From the NCBI GenBank assembly GCA_030765055.1, contig CM060955.1, positions 94,696,245 to 94,760,244 of the forward strand: DNA of 64,000 nt. Reading direction: 5' to 3'. This document shows positions 32,101 through 36,735 of the stretch, piece by piece (positions within the stretch are counted from its first letter, which is position 1; every line of letters begins with the position of its first letter). This DNA is from Mantis religiosa (Eukaryota > Arthropoda > Insecta > Mantodea > Mantidae). Below the pieces are notes generated by a model, which was not told the DNA's origin, made no database searches, and saw only the letters and a list, made by a program, of their open reading frames with translations. The position numbers and the translations under genes are program-made.

Positions 32101-33095
32101 CAGTTCCTGTGTTTAAGCTGGCAGCGAAGAAAAATGGCATCATATACTGATTCACAATATGATTTTTGTATGAACCAAATACTCTAGAAATTATCTTCAT
32201 AGTGCATTTTGGTTAACATTTCAACATTTCTGATGCCAGTAATATTCCCAAATTAAGGCTTTTACATGAAATAATTTCTGTTGGGTTGGTCTGTTGCATT
32301 TGAAAAAATATGCACGTATTCATTTAAGCTGATCATACCTTTATGTATATTAGAAAAGTATGTTTTAAATATTTGCTGAATATATTACATTACGTATTAC
32401 TTTCATATTTTATTGATGTTCAGGTTTTGACACAAGTCAAATAACTTAACACTAATTGTACTCAAACCAACCAAGGTGTGCAACATATGTATGATATGAC
32501 ATATACTGTTATGGTTAAATCTGTATTCGTCTCTAGCATTGTTCCATACAACTTTTCATATTAGAGCACTTTTCATTAGTAGTACTGTTCTGCATTAACT
32601 TCCTAGTAATAGCAATAAAAAGTGGCAGAGAAACATCAATTTGTTTTCTGACATCCTCTCCTTGGTGCAGAAAGGAGTTTGTCATACTACCTTGATTCTG
32701 ATGTCTTTGGGAGGGAAGAGAGAGACTGGGTAAACTTAAGACACACATCAGAGAGAACACCCATTATCCCTGAGTCAATCAAAACCCTGATGGTCATCTC
32801 TCTCGCTGTCACTATCTCTCTTCCCTTCCAGATGTTTACATCTGGATTGAAATAGCTTGGCATACATTATAACATATATGGGTATAATGAGGTTTCCAGA
32901 TAGCACGATTCTTATTAGTATATACAGGTACACTTTCTGTATTTAAAAACAGCATGCCTTAACACCCGAATTAACATTAATAACCTATGCAAGTTTTGAT
33001 TTTACAGTTACTTGTTTTACTATCTGACAATAAAATACATACCCTAAGAGTTCCATCAACTCAGAAACTAGGTGGTGGATTTTAAACTCGCTCAT
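4925..33095 (-). CDS. TUBGCP2: TUBGCP2, gamma-tubulin complex component 2 (5' six exons, gene continues past position 1)
   Basis: Encodes a core subunit of the gamma-tubulin small complex that nucleates microtubules at centrosomes and spindle poles (Drosophila Grip84, yeast Spc97). Coding exons on the minus strand are 33043-33095, 21113-21280, 20828-21014, 16466-16667, 16085-16228 and 4925-5208. All have GT/AG junctions, and phases 2,2,0,1,1,0 join into one 346-codon frame. The start MSEFKIHH matches the conserved family N-terminus. Further family signatures are EQFRAKYEELKAK (exon 2), a SMPDW..RP segment before DFL (exon 4), an ELLYCLEG segment (exon 5), and SHYSIVIRFIQEK, FEYGQVNHAL and LQKLWFYVQP in the GRIP1/Spc97 domain (exon 6). 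Known family members are about 850-900 residues, so roughly 550 C-terminal residues lie outside the window. Introns 1 (11.8 kb) and 5 (10.9 kb) are filled with mobile elements. No coding defect is seen. Confidence 0.95.
5570..5790 (-). pseudogene. hAT-type transposase relic (C-terminal region)
   Basis: Minus-strand frames read ATKQLEKSGLEM, SIIEDLANSIL and, after a frameshift, IEELKVKFQNVLNKTSGYQ. This resembles the region before the hAT dimerisation domain, also seen in the neighbouring fragment at 6469-7040. Stops and a frameshift show it is dead. Family assignment is tentative. Confidence 0.4.
5935..6185 (+). repeat. tRNA-derived SINE (type 3)
   Basis: A box-A-like stretch (CATGCCATGGTTAGA) and box B (GGGTTCAATCCC, 5999-6010) are followed by a non-tRNA body. 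Its end (CTGCATGAAGTAAAAGTGAG) recurs at about 15880. The anticodon stem is not conserved, so it is not a functional tRNA gene. Confidence 0.6.
6469..7040 (-). pseudogene. hAT-type transposase fragment with nonsense codon
   Basis: Minus strand reads PPQPILTR, a TGA (6931-6929) where the family has Trp, then GSWIDAVGYYAKNF. A C-terminal frame (6792-6469) follows with SLQGPVGAAVKDKF, KNPGFKTISAINRIL and FKYAPITSCDVE. The TRWG.W and FKYAPITS.DVERSFS-type motifs are typical of a hAT-like insect transposase family. It is truncated at both ends. The same strand as TUBGCP2 is coincidental. Confidence 0.7.
7184..7273. repeat. perfect palindrome, 44-bp arms, 2-nt centre
   Basis: 7184-7227 and 7230-7273 are exact reverse complements separated by CT. 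It is built from PLE-3 tail sequence (AATTGGGAGTCGATTAAT). Such a palindrome can extrude as a cruciform and is normally unstable. Confidence 0.9.
7305..7352 (-). ncRNA. decayed hammerhead ribozyme, PLE-3
   Basis: CUGAGGA (7345-7339), stem II AGAGGC/GUCUCU and GAAAC (7322-7318) are intact, but the stem III/cleavage segment reads ACAUAAAU instead of ACAUGUUC, so the cleavage site is lost. Confidence 0.65.
7320..7950 (-). pseudogene. PLE-3 GIY-YIG C-terminal coding fragment
   Basis: 7940-7611 encodes KKLIKETITLS, FAYHPWAYDKFKKVFKKQNI, SSIYQIECSDCSQIYIGKTKRN and TRAKEHFRNIK (thumb to GIY-YIG). A frameshift leads to 7574-7314, NHNINPEPKLLKH, LSTWEQIFISKNRNKVFNFD, LEPPPEETYDKI and PAEDRGKVSE. RT is absent. 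The C-terminal PAEDRGK is encoded by the hammerhead core. Confidence 0.82.
8160..8590 (+). pseudogene. IS630/Tc1-superfamily transposase relic, middle part
   Basis: Frames read HRKGKPLESG, KKRIVLHVFNALTEKKPSLS, IYYLDETWVNEGHT (first catalytic Asp region, LDETWVN), WHDF, and EIQAFLQGMCPGLK. The YLDETWVN.GH segment is characteristic of a DDE-type family widespread in insects. Several frameshifts and stops; C-terminal Asp/Glu parts are missing. Confidence 0.7.
8930..9200 (-). pseudogene. IS630/Tc1-superfamily transposase relic, N-terminal part
   Basis: Minus strand reads LDSFNSEVVRRNVNNF, then NKDQLKKVLQNSIDFQGSV, TLRRVLLKLGFIWKKIKCDR and QILMEHH, the helix-turn-helix region of the same family as 8160-8590 but in opposite orientation. 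Contains stops. Confidence 0.6.
9448..9498 (-). ncRNA. hammerhead ribozyme, PLE-4 left arm (intact)
   Basis: CUGAUGA (9491-9485), extra U, stem II GUCUAC/GUGGAC with 7-nt loop, GAAAC (9464-9460), ACGU self-complementary stem III, U17, then UGG pairing with CCA upstream. Every core base is present. Sense to TUBGCP2. Confidence 0.82.
9757..10510 (-). pseudogene. PLE-4 RT palm end and GIY-YIG, broken
   Basis: 10500-10206 carries GVAMGSPLSPVVANFF, a frameshift, then DGQLAFLDVLISRK, GHTVYRKPTHTDRYL and HHPRQKHAIIKTLV. 10026-9757 carries AGVYCIPCSCGAVYIGTTQHSVNTR, a GIY-YIG domain of a different PLE lineage (YIGTTQ) from PLE-1 and PLE-5. The catalytic YxDD region is deleted between the PLSP and AFLD segments. 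Confidence 0.82.
10762..10815 (+). ncRNA. hammerhead, PLE-4 right arm (cleavage-site deletion)
   Basis: CUGAUGA 10772-10778 and GAAAC 10799-10803 are intact, but one U is missing after ACGU relative to the left arm, so the cleavage base and stem I no longer align. Confidence 0.7.
11275..11320 (-). ncRNA. variant hammerhead, PLE-5 left arm (U3, A8)
   Basis: Core UUGAAAA (11312-11306) in place of CUGANGA, GAAAC (11288-11284), ACUAGU self-complementary stem III, C17, 4-bp stem I GAGA/UCUC and stem II AGGCC/GGCCU. C3 and G8, which pair with each other in the folded ribozyme, are both changed, to U and A. Confidence 0.6.
11309..12760 (-). CDS. PLE-5 RT/GIY-YIG protein, 5' truncated but open
   Basis: About 480 codons without a stop. 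RT signatures: LPKIHKTGKGMRPI, SFDVTSLFPSIP, SGLSMGNPLSPFLANLF and catalytic YVDDIFAIVP, then GIYRKPTHSENYIK. C-terminal endonuclease: GIYQINCKNCEKCYIGQTKRN, RVKEHFRNI and AVAFHFWNENHDID. The N-terminal RT third is missing. The apparent first 11 residues from 12802 are antisense of the second arm. Not autonomous as it stands. Confidence 0.88.
   Translation of the reverse strand: MPKIHKTGKGMRPITSSINAPTYNLAKWLLSKFNSFPKFESANLRNSLDLVEKIKDINLDKNDRLVSFDVTSLFPSIPTEKLQTVLKKWLATIDMEAIEAEEYISLTKICIEQNFFSFNGKHYKQKSGLSMGNPLSPFLANLFMSAFETQIKKSFPLIFKVWYRYVDDIFAIVPSKHLDDALKLLNLQERTIKFTIEKEINGQLPFLDLNIIRNDTKIKFGIYRKPTHSENYIKNNSHNPITHKHAIINSLTHRLVNIPMEKEEYFKEQKAIIHIAEENGYNKSLVLKKIRKSKLKKTIKETTTFIKEKESNSIFSSFTYHPKTFNKFKKIFKEQNIILAPTNRYSILKLLNSKTKDEIPSGNKSGIYQINCKNCEKCYIGQTKRNLKTRVKEHFRNIRLKQEDKSAVAFHFWNENHDIDPNPKLLKAVINQNRLTTWENIFIWKNKDRVMNFEIPPADNLTKKFIVPPPERADNNICQLGRD
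12762..12942 (+). pseudogene. PLE-5 inverted second arm, C-terminal codons
   Basis: Encodes LLKAVINQNRLTTWENIFIW and the remainder of the PLE-5 C-terminus (IPPADNLTKKF, PPPERADNN), identical to the minus-strand copy, ending in TGA at 12940-12942 within the ribozyme region. Confidence 0.82.
12931..12977 (+). ncRNA. variant hammerhead, PLE-5 right arm (U3, A8)
   Basis: Identical to the left-arm version: UUGAAAA 12939-12945, GAAAC 12963-12967, then ACUAGUC and UCUC. Antisense to TUBGCP2. Confidence 0.6.
13136..13185 (-). ncRNA. hammerhead ribozyme, PLE-6 (intact)
   Basis: CUGAAGA (13177-13171), extra U, stem II GGGAG/CUCCC, GAAAC (13150-13146), ACGU stem III, C17, and a 5-bp stem I ACAUC/GAUGU. 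This is the best-formed ribozyme in the window. Sense to TUBGCP2. Confidence 0.88.
13285..13740 (-). pseudogene. PLE-6 GIY-YIG fragment
   Basis: Reads VPGVYHIPCECGVPYIG, a stop, TGRTIATRIKEHDRSIRLLQ, then EKSGLAEHCFQQDHRANF, AKCSGYWECRVKEALAIS and FSAAWNPALK. Typical PLE endonuclease with the zinc-binding CxC spacing. RT is missing; one in-frame stop follows YIG. Confidence 0.8.
14060..15120 (+). pseudogene. mariner-like transposase with DUF4817-type N-terminus, decayed
   Basis: First frame (14047-14526): ENLVILIYSKYRINETAAVA, PDRQHPSPCNIASICTKLRETGS (helix-turn-helix), FHPFHISLHQELYRNDFESR. Then in shifting frames: MHYWSVQNPHWIREVAHQQQ, WSVN, ASFLQHTLPPLMEDVGLETR, MWFQHDGCRTHYAQVSRDVV and RWIGRGG, ending near CIDANGGHFTHLF. 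The DD34D catalytic region is frameshifted and the block after RWIGRGG is deleted. Confidence 0.78.
15481..15700 (+). repeat. tRNA-derived SINE (type 4)
   Basis: Begins with a box A (TAGCTCAGTAGTTAGAGCA, 15490-15508) and a degenerate box B (CGTTCAAAGTTTG), then an unrelated body ending in a short A-rich tail at about 15690. Confidence 0.5.
15765..15920 (+). repeat. 3' part of SINE type 3
   Basis: Shares the terminal segment (GATGCTGTATGCAGTAATAG, AGTGTTAAAC) with the copy at 5935-6185; the tRNA-related head is absent. Confidence 0.4.
16085..16228 (-). CDS. TUBGCP2: TUBGCP2 coding exon 5
   Basis: Acceptor TTTGCAG, donor GTAAGG. Encodes residues 204-251, with SQESILIEELLYCLEG followed by PLQGPYEPRTF. 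These are hallmark residues at the start of the GCP N-terminal domain. Confidence 0.9.
16466..16667 (-). CDS. TUBGCP2: TUBGCP2 coding exon 4
   Basis: Phase 0 acceptor (TTATAG) and donor GTTGGT. Encodes residues 137-203: a basic helical stretch (IRSRLQKEVEKAQGKR), then PDWN..RP..NWDFL, the usual approach to the first GRIP motif. Confidence 0.88.
17122..17176. repeat. A38 homopolymer and (AG)n
   Basis: An A run at 17122-17159 followed by AG repeats. It may be the tail of an old retroposon, but no body was recognised. Confidence 0.9.
17398..18948 (-). pseudogene. non-LTR retrotransposon C-terminus: RNase H and zinc knuckle, split by a solo LTR
   Basis: 18948-18304 encodes LELNLNIPPILHSDHSLGV and an RNase H domain (YAGGSKCEDRKRC, FAFKQAILHIAD, FVICSDSKCALTAV, MWVPSHRGIQGKKIADLAVK). 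The first catalytic Asp of the usual TDGS motif is Ala. After the LTR the frame resumes (17828-17398) with KLYQKWKINW, RIGHTKLTHSYLL, an H/C-rich knuckle, LTVKYVIIDCLLYK and a DNISKFLKDTGLFSKY end. A 1-base shift lies near 18310. Jockey/I-type architecture. It sits in TUBGCP2 intron 3 on the same strand. Confidence 0.85.
17840..18299. mobile_element. solo LTR, 460 bp, with 4-bp target duplication
   Basis: Begins TGTTGC and ends GTCACA, flanked by GTAT (17836-17839 and 18300-18303). It contains GATAAAAG at about 17910 (TATA-like) and an AATAAA at 18240-18245. Plus orientation is inferred from the order of these signals. It is not related by eye to the gypsy LTRs at 21310 and 26611. Confidence 0.8.
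19905..20440 (+). pseudogene. LINE RT C-terminal fragment (Jockey/RTE-like)
   Basis: Encodes SEAIKIFGIQKKIIRIMPNL, FKSLGILPLPCAYIHETTVQ, HNHDTRGKCQVHLTPHNSKL, then a stop, and YQGVKFYNSLPLEI. This is the standard C-terminal block of an insect non-LTR element; the same family supplies the fragment at 29811-31090. Several stops. Confidence 0.75.
20828..21014 (-). CDS. TUBGCP2: TUBGCP2 coding exon 3
   Basis: Acceptor TTTCAG, donor GTAAGT. Encodes residues 74-136 (DCLGSFVHLLSLIASDKKL and a polar linker). The linker is rich in Ser/Lys, as is typical between the N-terminal region and the GRIP domain of this family. Confidence 0.88.
21113..21280 (-). CDS. TUBGCP2: TUBGCP2 coding exon 2
   Basis: Acceptor TTTTCAG, donor GTAAGT. 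Encodes residues 18-73, ending in the conserved YEELKAK segment. The Ty3/gypsy element lies in intron 1 with its 3' LTR starting only 30 bp beyond this exon's acceptor side (LTR start 21310). Confidence 0.9.
21310..21790 (-). repeat. gypsy 3' LTR (481 bp)
   Basis: TGTGAC...GTGACA ends. On the minus strand it has TATATAAG (21583-21576) and an AATAAA (21371-21366). Matches the other LTR once the MITE is removed (846-365=481). Confidence 0.92.
21791..21805 (-). promoter_or_regulatory. gypsy polypurine tract
   Basis: Minus strand GAGGAGGGAGCAG lies immediately before the 3' LTR, the expected site for plus-strand priming. Confidence 0.7.
21802..25496 (-). pseudogene. gypsy Pol (protease, RT, RNase H, integrase), broken
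   Basis: Protease VLVDTGAAVTII (about 25235); RT from 24499 (VDYRKLNAVT, FSTLDLKSGYWQV, MPFGLCNGPATFQ) with catalytic motif YLDI rather than YxDD (23995-23978); RNase H (FIVDTDASDH, VIAYYSKTLS, LRTDHSAL); integrase from 22896 with GHLGANRTIDKL, WCRQCHVC, VDIAGPFP, HSDQGTNFES and HPQSDGMVER. Breaks: frameshift near 24490, stop after LGHIM (about 23833), frameshift near 23570, stops near 23160 and 22906. Confidence 0.92.
25279..26565 (-). CDS. gypsy Gag-like protein
   Basis: An intact 428-codon frame from ATG 26565. Residues about 1-145 are a long coiled coil with repeated KAELTAKTE-type units, then a capsid-like region (FRRQFDTVAKHNRWSPEEEA, LIASLQGRAAEVL, LENRFGN, AAAYRSQLKARSQ, PGETLQEFA) and one CCHC knuckle (CWGCGQPGHLQRDC). 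The frame is also open upstream into the LTR (to 26658), but the ATG after the primer site is the likelier start. pol overlaps its end in another frame. Confidence 0.85.
   Translation of the reverse strand: MDAALKKILEKMMEMKAELTSEMKTANENLAAKTDPVNNNLAAELKQMKTANDNITGKMEEIKAELTAKTEEVKAELTAKTETANNLATTMTAKMAELTTEMKVANEALVAKFEEQLAGVRDDVTELGKRMGQVDERVEDLASRVNDLEGKADSSVKSLNAMVEDVVGRRLKDLKADAPGRDTTSARVKPPKYDGASTFEIFRRQFDTVAKHNRWSPEEEATQLIASLQGRAAEVLNAVQTTAAPKDIWEALENRFGNHRLAAAYRSQLKARSQQPGETLQEFAIAIEQLAIKALVDLPLEFVSREVAHNLVDGVRDTEIRQRLMLGDYKTIHEALTAALRMEAAKVTSIPTSRTRSVRYAGDRRPAEGRRRTPSGLCWGCGQPGHLQRDCPHQEEQPENKGRRGEGHVGAITTIPSSDTARRQPAYG
26593..26609 (-). promoter_or_regulatory. gypsy primer binding site, tRNA-Leu type
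   Basis: One base inside the 5' LTR, the minus strand reads TGGTGTCAGGAAGCGGG, complementary to a tRNA 3' end finishing CCTGACACCA, as in insect tRNA-Leu. Confidence 0.65.
26611..27456 (-). repeat. gypsy 5' LTR (846 bp, carries a MITE)
   Basis: Same ends as the 3' LTR, with a 363-bp insertion plus TA duplication. The polyadenylation signal present in the 3' LTR is changed here (AATACA). LTR differences (for example GCGGGTTTG against GTGGGTTCG at the end) show substantial age. Confidence 0.92.
26839..27201. mobile_element. MITE, 363 bp, TA target duplication, inside the gypsy 5' LTR
   Basis: Begins AAGTCTGT and ends ACAGACTT between duplicated TA dinucleotides (26837-26838 and 27202-27203). 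Imperfect terminal inverted repeats extend about 28 bp. No coding capacity. The TA duplication points to a Tc1/mariner-type mobiliser. Confidence 0.85.
27930..28208 (+). pseudogene. PLE-3-family 3' end (GIY-YIG tail and ribozyme relic)
   Basis: Encodes SGKQGLSTWEQIFISKIGTR, a frameshift, then LEPPPEEIYDKILPATPQRTS, close to PLE-3. The ribozyme core (CUGAGGA) has been replaced, leaving only stem II and GAAACAUGUUCC (about 28143-28173). The tail continues after the LINE insertion at 28775-28850. Confidence 0.75.
28209..28774 (+). mobile_element. 5'-truncated LINE, 566 bp, with 12-bp target duplication
   Basis: Flanked by AGTGTCATTAAT (28197-28208 and 28775-28786). Starts inside the C-terminal knuckle CPLCGEVDNELHYILECEEP and ends after GGAAATAAATACATC. 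The 3' untranslated part has an internal duplication of about 75 bp (28507-28645). Inserted in a PLE-3-family tail. Confidence 0.82.
29690..29800 (+). repeat. tRNA-derived SINE (type 1)
   Basis: Box A TAGCTCAATGGTTAAGAGC and box B GGTTCAAATCC (29751-29761), then TTTTTCAGTCTGACTC. Sister copies are at 62252-62372, 62158-62206, 56187-56240 and 40213-40262. Confidence 0.75.
29811..31090 (+). pseudogene. LINE reverse transcriptase (Jockey/RTE-like), interrupted by a PLE piece
   Basis: In shifting frames: NYRPI, MMFNRPFEHLEYNNILVSDQ, YGFRKGISINNATYK, FDCVNHDILIAKLEIYGLKK, FLFIDDTSALLTS (the usual FADD box is altered to FIDD), then after 30650 LMQKKALRMISKIHSR and ENLKILSLPCRYIF. A PLE-2-family fragment (30526-30650) splits it. 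Many stops. Confidence 0.78.
30526..30650. mobile_element. PLE-2-family terminal fragment inside the LINE
   Basis: Starts at a degenerate ribozyme end (GAAATGCTTTCTAGGTAAA, compare 4700-4718) and continues into the PLE-2 tail (GGAGCATCAAGTACTAG, TTTTGTGCTTCATTG). Confidence 0.65.
31180..31365 (-). repeat. tRNA-derived SINE (type 2)
   Basis: Minus strand begins TCGGTAGCGTAGATGGTAGC (box A) and CCCGAGTTTGTATCGGTCAG (box B, degraded), then GGGTGAGTTATCTGGATAAG. Second copy at 58413-58605. Confidence 0.7.
31470..31556. mobile_element. solo PLE-2-family terminal repeat, 87 bp, with 14-bp target duplication
   Basis: Flanked by TGTCAAACTGTATT at 31456-31469 and 31557-31570. The insert is only the PLE-2 tail (minus orientation: GGAACATTGAGTACTAG, CAACTCAAAATTATAAT). 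Confidence 0.8.
32740..32900. repeat. interspersed repeat shared with 39760-39830
   Basis: Both contain CCAGATGTTTACATC, T or A, then GGATTGAA and TAGC after a pyrimidine-rich TCTCTCTT stretch. No class assigned. The rest of 31571-33042 (TUBGCP2 intron 1) shows nothing recognisable. Confidence 0.4.
33043..33095 (-). CDS. TUBGCP2: TUBGCP2 coding exon 1
   Basis: Contains the start codon at 33095-33093 and 17 codons plus 2 nt (MSEFKIHHLVSELMELLG with the glycine split). The donor is GTATGT. The start was chosen because this octapeptide opening is conserved in animal GCP2 and the exon joins exon 2 in phase. Confidence 0.9.
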
Positions 33096-33230
33096 TTTGA
33101 AGAAATTTATGTTTATAGCTCTTATTTTCACAAACGTTACTTCACATTATTTGTTCCAACTGAATAAAAACATCTGCCGTGTATATACGTTGCCGCGCTT
33201 CTTTTGCTGTTTCATGCGCGCTACCAAGTA

Positions 33231-33278
33231 GGTGTTCTGTGGTACATAATACTAACAATACCACTCCCACAGAACACC
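33231..33278. repeat. 12-bp perfect stem-loop in divergent promoter region
   Basis: GGTGTTCTGTGG (33231-33242) and CCACAGAACACC (33267-33278), loop 24 nt. Confidence 0.8.
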
Positions 33279-33390
33279 AAATGAAACAAAACGAAAGTAT
33301 AACCGTACAACCAAACTATCGAATAATATTTTACAGTTTCTGGCAACACTCGATTTACTAATTACACCTACTTCTTCTTATGCACTTCAC

Positions 33391-33414
33391 GTATTAGGCA
33401 CTAATGCCTAATAC
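33391..33414. repeat. 10-bp perfect hairpin in divergent promoter region
   Basis: GTATTAGGCA and TGCCTAATAC around CTAA. Confidence 0.8.
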
Positions 33415-34022
33415 AACTATAAAAACAACTGCAAATCTAGCAACAAACCGCCGGTGTTGGCTACGCTACAAACTGTTTATATTACCCACAATCACCTGTG
33501 CTGCGAATTGTTTTTCTTTCCATTACTTGTTTTACGCCTCTTACATAGCTGACAACGTTTAGAATATAACTATAACATTTATTGAATGATATATGTTTTA
33601 TGTGTTAATCTTTTCCATTTTATTCGCATTAATATTAAATAGCGGTTTATACTAGAATTTCTGACTAACGCTTCGTTTTTAAAAAGATCTTTCTTTTCAA
33701 ATGGTTCAGAATGTTAATGTTGGGTGCATTGTGGGTTTGGCATGATATTTTTGTTTCTTAAAACAGTGGAAGATCAAATAAAAGCGCTAAAGCACTGTGT
33801 TACGGTTACGCATGGATTAGGTTTATATTCTTTAATTTTGTGACTACTTATCTTCTGTATTAACTACTGTTAAGAGCGAGCTAGTATGCTGTCGAGATCG
33901 GTAATATAAGATGCAGTAACCTATTTCAATTTATATTTTAGGTTTTTTGTTATATGTTTTAACCTCACTGTGAACATGTGATCAGAAATACAGCAAATCT
34001 ATTTAAATTTCAGCTACTACGT

Positions 34023-34113
34023 ATGGTATGGCTAAGAGGCATGCCTAGTTCTCTGAAAGTCCCTGTTGCATCAATGAGTAGTTCTCAAGGGGAATCAGCA
34101 AAAGTTGAAAAGA
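34023..34113 (+). CDS. mtSSB: mtSSB coding exon 1 (presequence)
   Basis: Starts at ATG 34023 and ends at donor GTAAGA. Encodes 30 codons plus 1 nt, mostly the mitochondrial targeting region. The N-terminal boundary is the least certain part of the gene. Confidence 0.75.
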
Positions 34114-36232
34114 GTAAGATGATTTTTATATGTTAAGTTTTGCTCTTCAGATGCTGCATCAGTTAAAATGCATATTGCAGCATGAATTTAGACTTTTGGA
34201 CATCAATTTCGTCTAGTTAATTCATAACATGGTATAAGGCACAAAAATGTTTGGATAATAGCACAGTAGATATTATTGAAAACTCGTTTATCATAAGTTA
34301 ATGCCATACATAAAGAATTAATAGTTAATTTTAAAAGTAATTTTCGCATTTTTTGACAAAAGTGTTGGTAATTTGGGATCACAACTAAGTAATGCAGCAC
34401 AAGCATTCATGAACTGGGCAGTATTACTAAATGTGTCACCATGTAAAGTGGAGATCTGCTAAATCTGCTGAGTACACTAGGGGTGTTTTTAATTGTCACC
34501 AATTAGACCAACAGTATAACCCAACTTCATTATAAAATTCCAAGGAATGGAGGATACTAAGCCTCAAGGCATAGCCTTTTATAAGAGAAGTGAAGCAATT
34601 GCAAAATGACAACACAGCATAGCCATACATTAGCTCAAACCCAATGGTACACTTAGAAATATCGCAAACTGCACTGTATCAAACAACTATGACTATTACA
34701 CATTACATTTCTTCAGATCCTTTTGTTTTGCTTTTCTCATAATTTGAATTTTGAATACAAGTGTTAAAAAATAGTTCTGTATATTTGTTTTAACAGTTTT
34801 ATAGAGGGAAATATATTCATATTTTAAGGTTATCCACACCACTTAAGAATTGCAAGAGGTTATGTGATACATTAATTAGACAAAGTTGGTTTTATTAAAA
34901 TGTTCTCATTGCCTACCCAAGGTTATATGGCCCTGCAACATTACCCACAGCTTTACATAGCAATTCTGAGTTGATTTCTTTGGCACAATTGTGGGCAACA
35001 CTCAGACCTAGAATGTGTCATACTTTGGTTAACCAAGTTTTGTAATAAAGAATGTTAAAAGTTTTGTTCCACTTCAAAATGCCTTCTAATTTAAAATTAT
35101 TTCAGCATTGAATCAAGTGACACTGCTTGGCCGAGTAGGAGGAGATCCACAAAAAAGAGGAACAGAAGAGCACCCCGTGGTTATTTTCTCAATTGCTACA
35201 CACACTAATTACAAATATGAGTCAGGTAAAATAAGTTAATTGTAATTATGCTTTAAAAAATCAACATTAAACACTGATGCTTTCAATGGCAACAGTGTCC
35301 AAGTTTTATTCAGTTGCAAGTTGTAACATTTAAGTTGATGGTATTCCTTGGCTTGCAGAGATATAGTTCCATTTTACAGCAGCAGTTTTATGGCAATCCT
35401 GTACTTCATTCCTCTAAATAACAATATGATTCCAAGTGAAAGCTTTTTTAAGTGTGTAACAGTATTTTTGTGTTCGTAGGAATTATAAATATATATAAAA
35501 ATGTATGTAGTTGTGTGATTGGCCGAAGTAGTAGTGGTGTGACGTGGTATGACGTGGTGTGATGACGTGTCAGTGAATCGGCCAATCACAAAATAAAGTG
35601 GGAATTACTATGGGGACAAGAAAATCAATAATCTAGAAAAAGGGAGAATCTTGTGTCTTGCTGGAGAAGGAGGAAAGATGTTACGATGATTGTAATTGTA
35701 AAGGAAAATTAATAAGATTCAAAAAGTGTTATTCAATATTTATAATAGATAAGAGTGAATCATAGTTCATATTATATAATTAAATAATATATTACAAAAT
35801 TGGACTCATCTAAATTTTATTTTCACCAAAAATCCGCATCCACACCTGAGAAAAGATCTCACGACTCTCAGTAGATTAAAACTCGACTTGGATCTTACAA
35901 AAAGTTGGCTTGCTTCTTATTAGTTGAAGATGAACGAAAATATAATCCTGTTACAAGTGTGAATAACAGAAAATTATAATTTGATGAAAGTACATAAGTA
36001 AATTGCTTAAACAATTATTGTTGTTTCAGGTGAGATGGTACAGAAGACTGACTGGCATCGAATATGTGTCTTCAAACCATCACTGCGTGATACAGTTTAT
36101 GCTTTCCTCAAAAAAGGACAAAGAGTTTATATTTCAGGGCGGTTGACTTATGGTGAAGTTAAGGATGAAAGCGGCAATCCACGAACTACTACTGCAGTTG
36201 TTGCTGATGATGTGATATTTTTTCAGACTTAG
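34023..36232 (+). CDS. mtSSB: mitochondrial single-stranded DNA-binding protein (mtSSB)
   Basis: Nuclear gene for the tetrameric OB-fold protein that coats single-stranded mtDNA and stimulates Pol gamma and the Twinkle helicase. Exons are 34023-34113, 35106-35225 and 36030-36232, with phases 1 and 1, giving 137 residues. Residues 1-30 form a basic, Arg/Ser-rich, acid-poor presequence (MVWLRGMPSSLKVP) suited to mitochondrial import. The OB fold follows: LNQVTLLGRVGGDPQKRG, HPVVIFSIATHTNYKY, TDWHRICVFKPSLRDTVYAF, KKGQRVYISGRLTYGEV and VADDVIFFQT before TAG. Animal homologues are 130-150 residues, so length is normal. The first exon is preceded by a plausible acceptor (TTTCAG at 34009-34013) with three open in-frame codons, so a further upstream exon or a 5'UTR exon may exist and the true start could be earlier. 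No AATAAA occurs in the first 500 bp after the stop. Confidence 0.93.
35106..35225 (+). CDS. mtSSB: mtSSB coding exon 2
   Basis: Acceptor TTTCAG, donor GTAAAA. Carries the first OB-fold strands (LNQVTLLGRVGGDP through THTNYKYESG). Confidence 0.92.
35514..35593. repeat. 13-bp inverted repeat with CCAAT boxes and TGACGTG repeats, mtSSB intron 2
   Basis: TGTGATTGGCCGA and TCGGCCAATCACA (CCAAT on both strands) enclose three copies of a TGACGTG core. It could be part of a small transposon or an intronic enhancer; nothing decides between these. Confidence 0.6.
36030..36232 (+). CDS. mtSSB: mtSSB coding exon 3
   Basis: Acceptor TGTTTCAG. Carries KTDWHRICVFKPSLRD, the RVYISGRLTYGEV strand and the C-terminal ADDVIFFQT followed by TAG. 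Confidence 0.93.
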
Positions 36233-36735
36233 CAAACTAACCTCAATTGATTTATTATGATACTGCTTGAAGTATGTTGAGATTAGTATACCTTGTGAAA
36301 TGTTTAAACGTAGAGGTTAGCAAAATTTTCTAGCATACGTAAGATGACAGAGATGAAGTGAATACTATTACCTTTCTCAGTATGCTTCAATCCTGTTATA
36401 AACAAGAAGGTGCGGCTCACTCCACTCGCCAGTGTTAGACGCTACATGTGTGTTTTCATGCTACGTGCATGTAAGTTTTTCAACAGTAGCATTATATAGC
36501 ATTGCTAACTTAATGACAAATCTAGAACACTACAAAACAATGCACAACCATTTGCTTCTCACCATTTTTGAATGGGTTGCCTATGTTGTGTTTTATTACG
36601 GCTAAAGCTCTGAACTTTTCCATGATGAAAAGATTACTGCTTAAGCTCTGAGCCTGTGAGGTATATGAGATATACAGAAAATATAGTTGTAAACGTGAGA
36701 TTGTCAGAAGCTGCTGTGCAATATAAACATCTTAA

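Larger units (their letters stand above)
33096..34022. promoter_or_regulatory. divergent intergenic region between TUBGCP2 and mtSSB
   Basis: The two ATGs point away from each other across 927 bp, so core promoters for both genes (or one bidirectional promoter) should lie here. The part nearest TUBGCP2 is CpG-richer (33180-33225). Two perfect stem-loops are visible: 12-bp arms at 33231-33242 and 33267-33278, and 10-bp arms at 33391-33400 and 33405-33414. No convincing TATA box was found, as is usual for housekeeping genes. Transcription starts are inferred, not seen. Confidence 0.55.

Noticed and set aside
35456..35899. solo LTR in mtSSB intron 2 (TGTAAC...TTACA ends)
   Set aside because: No matching target duplication and no TATA or polyadenylation arrangement; the ends are probably coincidental.
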